A DNA stretch of 11,018 nt from Alphaproteobacteria bacterium. GTDB lineage: Bacteria > Pseudomonadota > Alphaproteobacteria > SMXP01. Positions 1-6,648 of the stretch are shown in pieces (the stretch's first letter is position 1; each line of letters starts with the position of its first letter). Both the position numbers and the translations under genes were made by a program. The notes beneath the pieces were generated by a model, which did not search any database, was not told where the DNA came from, and worked only from the letters and a program-made list of their open reading frames with translations. The stretch spans positions 1 to 11,018 of the forward strand of contig JAJFIM010000456.1 in the NCBI GenBank assembly GCA_021774995.1, written 5' to 3'.

Positions 1-1
1 T

Positions 2-1276
2 GTGCGGTTGAAAGAGCTCGGCATGGCCGTCATTCTCATCGCGCGGGCGCGCCCGAAAGGGGCGCTGGAGGGATTGGCGCCGCGCACGGTGGAAGCGCTG
101 AAATCTTTAGGGTTTGGGCGCGCCGCCGCGCTCAGCGCCGGTGCTACCATACGGCAAGTGCGGTGGAATGGACTGCACTCCGACGCCAATAGCGAAGCTC
201 TTGTCGAGCGCGCGCGATTTGACGCCGCACTACTGACCTGCGTCGCTGAGGCGGGCGTAACCCTCATTAAGGGTTCCACCTTGCGCATGGTCCGTCAGGA
301 ATCCGGATGGCGCATTGATGCGCGCGGCGAAAGAGGGGACGCGCATGTAATTCACGCCCGCATGATTGTTGAGGCGCGCGGACGGCGTGCTTTACCCCGC
401 AGGCTGTCCCGCCTGAACGGCCCGGCGACGTTTTCGCTTGCCCGCTGGTATGAAGGCGCTGAAATTGGGGAAAGTTTTACCGCTATTGCTTCCCACAAAG
501 ATGGTTGGTCCTGGCTCGCCAGCCTGGGAGATGGCCGCGTGTGCATCCAGGCGCTCACGGCGCTGGATAAGAAGCGCGCTACTTCCCGCGATTATCTAAC
601 AGCTCTGCATGGGAGCATCGTGGGTGTTGGTGGTAAACATTTCCGTGATGCGTTAGGCGAACGCCTTAGTCCCTCGGGCGCTCTCTTGGTGCGTGATGCG
701 CGCGTTTCTTTGTCCCGGGAACCAGCTTCTCAATATATCATCCGTGTTGGCGACGCCGCCGCCAGTGTTGATCCTTTGTCAGGGCACGGTATTTTTCAGG
801 CAATCTCTTCGGGCCTTGCCGCTGTCCCCACTCTCAACACTATTTTGAGCAGGCCATCCCAGGCCAAGCTGGCCATTGATTTTTATGCATCGCGCGTGAT
901 GCGCCGCTTCCATCACCAGGTCTTGGCGGGGCAAGAATTTTATGGGGAGGAAAAACAATGGGCCGCCTCTCCCTTTTGGCGGGAAAGGCGGGAGTGGTTG
1001 CGCCCGGATAAAACCGAGGAGATTCAGGCTTTGTCTCTGCGCCGTAAGGCTGTGGTGGAGGACGGCTTCGTGGTGGAAAGAGAAGTTCTCGTCACCCCGG
1101 ATCATGTTGATGGCGTGCTGCTGCTGGAAGGCGTGCCCATGGCGGATTTGTGGCGGGAGATGAAAACTGGACGCGCGCGGCTGCCAAAAGCGCAACTTGC
1201 GGAAAAATTTGGCGTTACGCCACGCCAGATCGGTGCGGCGCTGCACTGGCTGCGGAAGCAATCGGGAAAGGATTAA
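2..1276 (+). CDS. qhpG: FAD-dependent monooxygenase QhpG, CTQ biogenesis (5' end missing)
   Basis: Flavoprotein monooxygenase of the QhpG type. In Paracoccus this enzyme hydroxylates the QhpC tryptophan that becomes the CTQ quinone, and it acts in the cytoplasm on leader-bearing QhpC. The frame is open at the left edge: the visible start RLKELGMAVILIAR is the helix and second strand of a Rossmann fold, so the GxGxxG loop and true start lie just outside, roughly 20 residues upstream. The second FAD motif is clear at about residues 250-265 of the visible part (GDAAASVDPLSGHG), as in the tryptophan-halogenase/geranylgeranyl-reductase-like group. The last 70 or so residues form a separate small domain ending in a helix-turn-helix-like stretch (LAEKFGVTPRQIGAALHWL). 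The gene converges on qhpE and their stop codons overlap. In Paracoccus qhpG is in the same orientation as the operon, so this arrangement differs. The gene name rests on motifs plus neighbours. Confidence 0.5.
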   Translation: MRLKELGMAVILIARARPKGALEGLAPRTVEALKSLGFGRAAALSAGATIRQVRWNGLHSDANSEALVERARFDAALLTCVAEAGVTLIKGSTLRMVRQESGWRIDARGERGDAHVIHARMIVEARGRRALPRRLSRLNGPATFSLARWYEGAEIGESFTAIASHKDGWSWLASLGDGRVCIQALTALDKKRATSRDYLTALHGSIVGVGGKHFRDALGERLSPSGALLVRDARVSLSREPASQYIIRVGDAAASVDPLSGHGIFQAISSGLAAVPTLNTILSRPSQAKLAIDFYASRVMRRFHHQVLAGQEFYGEEKQWAASPFWRERREWLRPDKTEEIQALSLRRKAVVEDGFVVEREVLVTPDHVDGVLLLEGVPMADLWREMKTGRARLPKAQLAEKFGVTPRQIGAALHWLRKQSGKD

Positions 1277-1959
1277 ACGCTGCGCCTCTCTGGACCGTGG
1301 AAGCGCGCGGTTTGGGCCAGCCTGTCCTTTAAGTCGTGCGCTGATAAATGCGGCGCTGTTTCCAACAGAGCGGCCAGGCGACCCGCAACATGCGCTGCGG
1401 CGCAACTGGCGCCGCGCAAAGGATGGTCAGACCCTAAAATAGCGGGGGCCAGCGGGGGCGCGCCAAAATGCGCGCGGGGGCTCATTAGCGCCGAGATATC
1501 ATGCGCGCCGCACCGCGCATCGCCCATGGCGCGGATCACACCGTCATATTGCGCCGGGAAAACGTCCGGTCCGCGCGCCGGCGACGCAGCTAGAAGAATG
1601 CACCCCGATGCAAGCGCCCCCTGGCAGGCGCTGCGCAGCACGGTCCGGTCCGCCCGCACGCCCAGCGCCAGCACGATCAGGCGCGCGCCCTGTATGCGCG
1701 CCCAGTTCACGCCTTCCGCGATGAGGGCCGGGCTGGCAGCGAGCGTATCATGGAACACTTGCGCGCTCACCAATGCTGCTTGTGGCGCATGGGTGAGAAT
1801 GATCCTGGCGATGGCGTCGCCATGTCCGAGCTGATCGTGGAGGGCGGGGCTGTGTGCGCAGTCTCCATCAGCGCTGAACTCAATGCGCGTGGCGGCGTGA
1901 CACGGCGTGTTGGCCCCGACGCCAGAATCAATAAGTGCAACTGTACATGGCGCGGTCAT
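1273..1959 (-). CDS. qhpE: Subtilisin-like serine protease QhpE, QhpC leader peptidase
   Basis: A 228-residue S8-family protease without signal peptide, prodomain or membrane segment, so probably cytoplasmic. The catalytic triad is visible: Asp11 in ALIDSGV, His46 in LGHGDA and Ser185 in RGASCAAAHVAG, which corresponds to the GTSMAxPHVAG motif of subtilisins. It is shorter than secreted subtilisins and is essentially the bare catalytic domain. In Paracoccus QhpE cuts the N-terminal leader from cross-linked QhpC, and the qhpC gene in this operon does encode a leader of about 28 residues. The start ATG overlaps the qhpF stop as ATGA, pointing to translational coupling. The stop overlaps the stop of convergent qhpG. 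One oddity is that the region normally holding the oxyanion-hole Asn (AAGNxG in subtilisins) reads AASPARG, with no Asn at that place. Confidence 0.5.
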   Translation of the reverse strand: MTAPCTVALIDSGVGANTPCHAATRIEFSADGDCAHSPALHDQLGHGDAIARIILTHAPQAALVSAQVFHDTLAASPALIAEGVNWARIQGARLIVLALGVRADRTVLRSACQGALASGCILLAASPARGPDVFPAQYDGVIRAMGDARCGAHDISALMSPRAHFGAPPLAPAILGSDHPLRGASCAAAHVAGRLAALLETAPHLSAHDLKDRLAQTARFHGPERRSV

Positions 1960-3113
1960 GGTGTTTGATCGTGTGCATTTGTCTGAGGCGAGAGAGTGCC
2001 ATGGGACATCTGCAAAATAAGATCAGCCCCCCGAAAAGAAGACGCCCTATGAGATATAATAATCTGTGTACGTCTCGAAAAAAGATTGTCAATTTGAGCC
2101 ATGAGCTTTTCCTCAGTTTGCGCATCCAGCGCTGCGGTGGCTTCGTCAAGTATCAGGATCAGTGGGTCGGCAAGAACCGCCCTGGCAATGGAGAGGCGTT
2201 GCTTTTGTCCGGCTGACAGAGTGCGACCATCAACGCCGACATCGCTGTCATACCCTTGCGGTAACGCGATGATATGTTCATGAAGTTGCGCAGCTTTTGC
2301 CGCCTCGATCACTTGCCTGTCGGTGGCGTGATCTGAACCATAGCGGATATTGTCGGTAAAACTGCCCCTGAAAAGCACCAGGTCTTGAGACACCACCGCA
2401 ATCTTCCGGCGCATGGCCTCTAGGTTGAGATCTTTCAGGTCACTGCCGTCCAGCCGGATCGCGCCTTTGTGCGGATCATAATGACGATGGAGAAGGTCGA
2501 TGAGCGTGCTTTTGCCAACGCCTGAAAGCCCAAGCACGCCTATTTTCTTCCCACCGGGAAAAGTGAATGAGGCGTCGCGAATAATCCAATCCGCATTCTC
2601 CTCATACCGAAAAAATACGCCCTCCAAAACGATCTCCCCCGCGCCGTTTTCGGGCAAGGCCAGGCCTGGTTCGGCGCGCGGGACGCCGATGGGTTGGTTG
2701 GCGATTTCCATCACGCGGGCCAGAGAGACTTTGGTTCTTTGATAGGCGGGGTAGAGCCCTAAAAATGTTTGCAGCGGCCCCGTTGCGCGCGCCAGATAAG
2801 TGGTGAAAGCCACAAGCGCACCCAGAGATAATGATCCGGAAATGACCATCTGCCCGCCCGCCAAAAAGACGCCGGTTGTAGCGATGGCAAGCATCAGGCC
2901 GGGCACGCCGGTCGCCACATACCCCGTCATTTGCTGGCGGAGGAGATCTTTTCTGTAGTTTTGATTGAGACTTTCCAAACGCTTGGTCTCGCGCGCCTCG
3001 GCCACCACGGCTTGGATATATTTTACCGCCGAGAGCGAATTGATAAGAAAATCGGTAATGCGGGCAACGTTTTGCCGAACCTTCAGGGCGACTATTTCAA
3101 GGCGCGCGCGCAT
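1956..3113 (-). CDS. qhpF: ABC exporter QhpF, C-terminal part (TM5-6 and ATPase domain) after a frame break
   Basis: Second portion of a type I ABC exporter interrupted by a frame break. Residues numbered from the ATG at 3113: intracellular helices at 1-60, TM5 and TM6 at about 68-115, then a nucleotide-binding domain with Walker A GLSGVGKST (195-203), Q-loop VVSQD, signature LSAGQ (299-303, Ala for the usual Gly), Walker B LILILDEA (Asp323, Glu324) and H-loop His355. The ATPase is therefore complete. The ATG at 3113 has no Shine-Dalgarno sequence and sits inside what should be continuous coding sequence, so independent initiation is unlikely. Joining it to the upstream part by a -1 shift on the T9 tract gives about 564 residues, a normal size for this family. 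In Paracoccus QhpF is thought to export modified QhpC to the periplasm. Its stop overlaps the qhpE start (ATGA). Confidence 0.5.
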   Translation of the reverse strand: MRARLEIVALKVRQNVARITDFLINSLSAVKYIQAVVAEARETKRLESLNQNYRKDLLRQQMTGYVATGVPGLMLAIATTGVFLAGGQMVISGSLSLGALVAFTTYLARATGPLQTFLGLYPAYQRTKVSLARVMEIANQPIGVPRAEPGLALPENGAGEIVLEGVFFRYEENADWIIRDASFTFPGGKKIGVLGLSGVGKSTLIDLLHRHYDPHKGAIRLDGSDLKDLNLEAMRRKIAVVSQDLVLFRGSFTDNIRYGSDHATDRQVIEAAKAAQLHEHIIALPQGYDSDVGVDGRTLSAGQKQRLSIARAVLADPLILILDEATAALDAQTEEKLMAQIDNLFSRRTQIIISHRASSFRGADLILQMSHGTLSPQTNAHDQTP

Positions 3114-3649
3114 GGCGCGTAAAAAAAAACCTGCGCGGGCAGAAGAACAAAAGCCAGGAGTGAAAGTTCCCAGTTTAAACTCAGCATAATGAGGAGAGCG
3201 CCAAAAAGGAGTAGCGTATTGTTGATCACCATCAGAAGCGTGTCAGTGCAGAATCTCTGAACCTGCGCGATATCGCCGTCAATGCGCGACAGGATATCGC
3301 CTTTTTTAGTGTGTGCGTAAAACTGCGGGGAGAGCTTTAATATGTGGCGGAACATTTCTTCACGCATGTCAAATAGGATGCGGCTGGAAACATCAATATA
3401 AAACCACCGGTGAAGTGCGCTAAAGGCAAAAAGAAAGAGCGAAGCCATGAGGAAAAGAGCGCACGTCCAGAAAACTATCGATATGCGCCCCGCCAGGATG
3501 CCGTCATCAATCAGAATTTTGGTCAAATAAGGTTGCGCAAGTCCAAGTCCAACCGTGGGGAAAGAAAGAAAGAGCACCAGCCATAAGCGCCGACTGTGCG
3601 CTTTGACAAATGTCAGCGCCCAAGAGATGGCGTTGCCGTCATGTCCCAT
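3092..3649 (-). CDS. qhpF: ABC exporter QhpF, N-terminal part (TM1-4) before a frame break
   Basis: First portion of the type I ABC exporter. Its ATG at 3649 follows the qhpB TAA directly with no spacer, so translation is probably coupled. Hydrophobic segments at about residues 21-42, 57-80, 137-158 and 161-176 correspond to TM1-TM4. Between TM2 and TM3 is the usual exporter loop, with the family-like stretch QFYAHTKKGDILSRIDGDI near 109-127. After residue 176 the frame runs into nine unrelated residues (YAPCARALK) and stops, while the natural continuation (LRAMRARLEIV) lies in the -1 frame. Read alone, this product would be half a transmembrane domain with no ATPase and could not transport. 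It is treated here as the 5' part of one qhpF gene spanning 1956-3649, either expressed by slippage, broken by a real mutation, or split by a base-call error. Confidence 0.5.
   Translation of the reverse strand: MGHDGNAISWALTFVKAHSRRLWLVLFLSFPTVGLGLAQPYLTKILIDDGILAGRISIVFWTCALFLMASLFLFAFSALHRWFYIDVSSRILFDMREEMFRHILKLSPQFYAHTKKGDILSRIDGDIAQVQRFCTDTLLMVINNTLLLFGALLIMLSLNWELSLLAFVLLPAQVFFYAPCARALK
3121..3129 (-). other. T9 (mRNA U9) slippery tract at the qhpF frame break
   Basis: Nine consecutive A on the plus strand, hence T9 in the coding strand. The zero frame reads GTT TTT TTT TAC and then ends 8 codons later (TAG at 3092-3094). Sliding back one base on U UUU UUU gives GTT TTT TTT TTA CGC GCC ATG, which joins without a stop to the downstream ABC exporter frame. 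Adding one T or removing two would also restore the gene. The tract fits -1 ribosomal slippage, transcriptional slippage, a true indel or a sequencing error; the sequence alone cannot decide. Confidence 0.5.
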
Positions 3650-4765
3650 TTAATCGCGGTGGATAATTTTAAGGGGAGACCCGCCCATATCCGGGCATCC
3701 GGTAAGTTCGATCTGGTCCACTTTTTCCAATGTGTCCGCAGCATAGATGGGAATGTCGCACATGGTTCCGCCTAGATAGACTTCGTTTCCGTCACCTGAA
3801 ATTTGGGCGATATAATAGGAATGATCAAGTTCGACCGTTTTTACGGCCTCACCGGATTCCAGATCGATCTTCACCAGATTGGTGAACACCGCAAAAGCGT
3901 CGCGCAAGTTAGGACTGGTGACCACGGTGAACAAGACTTCAGGCGGAATTTTCAGTTCTTCAACCCCCATCTCGCCATTTTTCAAATCGAGGCTTAATAT
4001 ACCCAAGGCAAAAGCATTGGGGTCAGTGGGCGGTAAATTGGTCCGGGCGACCGTGTAGAGCGATCTGAAGATCATGGTTTGGTCCCAGAGAGGCCAGAAA
4101 TTCAACAGATCGGGCGGCGACATATTGGGCCGCGTCCAATTGAGAAAGGGGTAGGTGTTAAGCAACTCACCCGTCACGGGATTAAATGTGTAAAAATCCT
4201 TGCCCAACGCATAGAGGGACTTTCCATCCGTGGACATCATGAGTAAGTGAATTCGGCGGGGCGCGGCGAATGTTCGGGTGGCTTTGGCGTTTAGTCCCCC
4301 ATCCGTGGCAAACACCGAGATGCGCGGCTCCAGCACTTCATATCTGTCGGGGTGTAGCCGCGCCAGCACGTCATAGGAATAGAGCTCCTTGCCGTCGGGG
4401 CTGATTTCCAGGCCGAAATTCTTGGATCTGATGTCAAATTCAGGCGCCATGTCGGCGCGAAAGACTTCCTCCCCGCTTTCCATGTCTATCCCGGTGATGG
4501 ATTTTTCATAATTGGTGACAACGTAAACGGTTTTACCATCAGGCGCGGGGAGGAATGTCATCGGGGCCACCATGGGTCCCGGGATTTTGTATTCACGGAC
4601 AATTTTCCGCGCGCTCATATCCATCATGAACAACCGGTCAGGCTTGGCGGCGGTCAGGAGATATTCTTTAGCGATGGCTGGACTTGCAGACGATTGAGCA
4701 AACACCAAGCCCAAACAGAATAGAAAAGCGCGGGTTGCGGGTCTGCTGAAATCAAGGGCGGCCAT
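3650..4765 (-). CDS. qhpB: QHNDH beta subunit, beta-propeller
   Basis: A secreted protein of 371 residues. The N-terminus is a Sec-type signal peptide: Arg8 and Arg12, a hydrophobic core (AFLFCLGLVFA) and a likely cut after AIA at residue 32, leaving about 339 residues. That matches the roughly 337-residue seven-bladed propeller of known QHNDH. Repeated propeller-like blades are visible, for example ISPDGKELYSYD, MSTDGKSLYALG and ISGDGNEVYLGG, each a strand followed by a DG turn. Two Cys near the end (GGTMCDIP and LTGCPDM) could form a disulfide in the periplasm. In the known enzyme the beta subunit packs against the CTQ-bearing gamma subunit and helps form the active site. The start is supported by a GAAGA-type ribosome site just upstream. 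It lies 49 bases after qhpC and abuts qhpF. Confidence 0.5.
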   Translation of the reverse strand: MAALDFSRPATRAFLFCLGLVFAQSSASPAIAKEYLLTAAKPDRLFMMDMSARKIVREYKIPGPMVAPMTFLPAPDGKTVYVVTNYEKSITGIDMESGEEVFRADMAPEFDIRSKNFGLEISPDGKELYSYDVLARLHPDRYEVLEPRISVFATDGGLNAKATRTFAAPRRIHLLMMSTDGKSLYALGKDFYTFNPVTGELLNTYPFLNWTRPNMSPPDLLNFWPLWDQTMIFRSLYTVARTNLPPTDPNAFALGILSLDLKNGEMGVEELKIPPEVLFTVVTSPNLRDAFAVFTNLVKIDLESGEAVKTVELDHSYYIAQISGDGNEVYLGGTMCDIPIYAADTLEKVDQIELTGCPDMGGSPLKIIHRD

Positions 4766-4814
4766 GTATCTTCTTTCGTTTTCGTGAGTTCCTGTGTGCA
4801 GCCGGTTGCACGCA

Positions 4815-5135
4815 TCAATCTTTTGGAAAAACCGCCTCTAGTTTACGCCAATCATTTTGGCCGGATGCGGCCTCAGCGTTCCAGTCAGGATAGGTGTTGA
4901 TAGTGTCGGGCACCTGCGCCGGCCACCAGCAGGGATCGGCGCAGCCGTATAGATCGGCCTCCATGGGCTGGCACAGCGATGTCAGCGTGCCGAAAGGATC
5001 AACCTCCCAGCCCGGATCAAGCGACGCGGTGCAACCGACCACGGTCTGCATCGCGGTGACTTCTTTCATATGGCCTTCATCTAAAGCGCGGGAGACCAGA
5101 TGAGCTTTTTTGTTGAGTGGTTTCAGGTGATTCAT
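4815..5135 (-). CDS. qhpC: QHNDH gamma subunit precursor, carries CTQ and three thioether bridges
   Basis: A 106-residue precursor of the catalytic gamma subunit. It has exactly four Cys, and every residue known to be modified in QHNDH is present at the right spacing. Taking residue 29 as mature position 1, Cys35-Glu44, Cys55-Asp61 and Cys69-Asp77 match the known bridges Cys7-Glu16, Cys27-Asp33 and Cys41-Asp49. Cys65 and Trp71 match Cys37 and Trp43, which form cysteine tryptophylquinone; Asp61 is also the expected catalytic base. The first 28 residues are a polar leader rather than a Sec signal, consistent with recognition by QhpD, removal by QhpE (predicted cut EVTA/MQTVVG) and export by QhpF. 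The mature part would be 78 residues, close to the 79 of the Pseudomonas protein. The ATG overlaps the qhpD stop (ATGA), linking synthesis of modifier and substrate. Confidence 0.5.
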   Translation of the reverse strand: MNHLKPLNKKAHLVSRALDEGHMKEVTAMQTVVGCTASLDPGWEVDPFGTLTSLCQPMEADLYGCADPCWWPAQVPDTINTYPDWNAEAASGQNDWRKLEAVFPKD

Positions 5136-6610
5136 GGCGCGTCCTGTCCTGACAAAATTGCGTATTGGCCTGTACTGTCTTTGGCGACAATGCGGGGGTT
5201 GATATGGCGTTCAAAAAAGTCGGGATTCTTTTTCAAGATTGTAAAGTAAACTTCAATGCCGAAATCCACCCAATCGCGCAAGTGATCGCAATAATGATAC
5301 GTCGGGTGAAGGGGGTCGCCATATTTGGCGTAAGATTCGTGATAACAGCCGCTTGAACAGATGTTTTGGATGCGGCACGTGTCGCACCCCGTGCCGGCGC
5401 GCTTTCCGGCCGCTTCAATCAGGGCGCCCAGGCGGGGCTTGTCAATGCCTTGATCGACGTTTCCGAAAGTTGGAAGTGTGGACCCGGTAAACCGGTGGCA
5501 CAAATTAAGGTCGCCCTTGGCGTCCACCGCAAGCAGCCCAAGACCGGCGCCGCAGGGCAGGGATTTGCGCGTACCTTCATGCAGATCCGTCATGAGCTGA
5601 TGGAGATTGCCAAAACCTACATTCTCTCCCCGCAGCGCGGCGGCCAAATAAAGGCGGCCTAATTCCTTCATTTGGAAAAAAACTTCCGAGAGCTCATCTG
5701 TAGTCAGATTAAATGCGGAAATATCAGCCGAGGTTGCCGGTGCAAAGCCGACTTCATAAAATCCGAATGTTTCGCGCAAATGTCGATGTATATTTACGAC
5801 TTCCGTTATTCCGCGCGTGAGTGTCACCCGGGCGCCCACAGGCCGGGCGGTGTAACGGGCGAGAAGCATACGGACTTTATCTGAAACAATATCGTAGGTG
5901 CCTTTGCCGCCGACGGTTTTACGGTTCTTGTCATGTAGGGTTTTGGGACCGTCAATGCTGACCGCAATGCCGAATTTATGCGTATTTAAAAAACCAACAA
6001 TTTTTGGGGTAAGCAGTGTGGCGTTGGTGGTCAGGGAGAAATCAGCAATCTTGTTTTCTTCCAAACATTTTTTTTCCGCGTATTCCACAACCCGGCGAAT
6101 GAGGTCGAAATTGGTCAGCGGTTCGCCGCCAAAAAAAACCACATTGACCCGGTCCCTCAAAGCCGCTTCGCGCAATAGAAGGTCGATGCTCTTGCAGGCC
6201 GTTTCAAAGGCCATCTTCAGCCCATCTTTGGGGCTCGCCAAATCTTCCTTGTAGCAATAGCTGCAACTCAAATTGCAGCCCGTATTGACGTTCAGAATGA
6301 TGGTGCTGAGGGGGTAATTATCAATTTTGAGTGGCGGGGCGTCAGGCGATTTGTTCAAGCCGTCCGCGACTATTCCCAGGTCGAGAAAATCGCGGATTGT
6401 TTGCGTAATGTCATCCGCGCTATGTTTTCCATCAAAACACGCGCGCACATCCTCTGTGGTCACCGGTTCGTTGTCTTTAAAAAGGTCGAGCACCGCGCCG
6501 CTTAGCGCATCCAGCTCAAACAATCCCGTGGTGGGGACATGGAACAGCACGCGGCGGTCGCCGATTTTGACGTCGTGAATGGCATCGTTTTTAAGCTGTA
6601 ACATCCCCAT
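5132..6610 (-). CDS. qhpD: Radical SAM/SPASM thioether-forming enzyme QhpD
   Basis: Peptide-modifying radical SAM enzyme. In Paracoccus QhpD makes the Cys-to-Asp/Glu thioether bridges in QhpC. With the start at 6610 the protein has 492 residues. Residues 1-85 resemble a PqqD-like peptide-recognition winged helix. The radical SAM cluster motif CNLSCSYC is at 112-119 (Cys112, 116, 119), followed by the GGEP motif (VVFFGGEP). The C-terminal SPASM region contains further Cys in LPCGAG, LNLCHRF, CDTCRIQNICSSGC and YHYCDHL, enough for two auxiliary Fe-S clusters. An in-frame ATG at 6673 would extend into qhpA coding sequence; the ATG at 6610 is preferred because an AAAGGAG site lies before it, although spacing is long at 13 bases. 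The gene starts 38 bases after qhpA and its stop overlaps the qhpC start. Two T8/A8 runs inside it do not break the frame. Confidence 0.5.
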   Translation of the reverse strand: MGMLQLKNDAIHDVKIGDRRVLFHVPTTGLFELDALSGAVLDLFKDNEPVTTEDVRACFDGKHSADDITQTIRDFLDLGIVADGLNKSPDAPPLKIDNYPLSTIILNVNTGCNLSCSYCYKEDLASPKDGLKMAFETACKSIDLLLREAALRDRVNVVFFGGEPLTNFDLIRRVVEYAEKKCLEENKIADFSLTTNATLLTPKIVGFLNTHKFGIAVSIDGPKTLHDKNRKTVGGKGTYDIVSDKVRMLLARYTARPVGARVTLTRGITEVVNIHRHLRETFGFYEVGFAPATSADISAFNLTTDELSEVFFQMKELGRLYLAAALRGENVGFGNLHQLMTDLHEGTRKSLPCGAGLGLLAVDAKGDLNLCHRFTGSTLPTFGNVDQGIDKPRLGALIEAAGKRAGTGCDTCRIQNICSSGCYHESYAKYGDPLHPTYHYCDHLRDWVDFGIEVYFTILKKNPDFFERHINPRIVAKDSTGQYAILSGQDAP

Positions 6611-6623
6611 GCTGATCGAATGG

Positions 6624-6630
6624 CTCCTTT
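6624..6630 (-). promoter_or_regulatory. Ribosome binding site of qhpD
   Basis: AAAGGAG on the minus strand, the best Shine-Dalgarno match upstream of qhpD. It lies between the qhpA stop (6649) and the ATG at 6610 with a 13-base gap, longer than usual. It argues against the alternative start at 6673, which lies upstream of this site. Confidence 0.5.
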
Positions 6631-6648
6631 GAATTCGGAATTGTCCGA

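Noticed and set aside
779..1405. Minus-strand open frame of 208 codons opposite qhpG and overlapping the qhpE end
   Set aside because: Composition is Arg/Pro/His-rich without motifs, and it overlaps two well-supported genes.
1956..3649. qhpF as two separate half-transporter genes
   Set aside because: The split falls within one transmembrane domain after TM4, the second ATG has no ribosome site, and the frames join perfectly by a one-base shift.
4796..4811. Small inverted repeat GTGCA/TGCAC between qhpC and qhpB as a terminator or attenuator
   Set aside because: Arms are only 5 bases, there is no T-run, and qhpB is clearly needed in the same operon.
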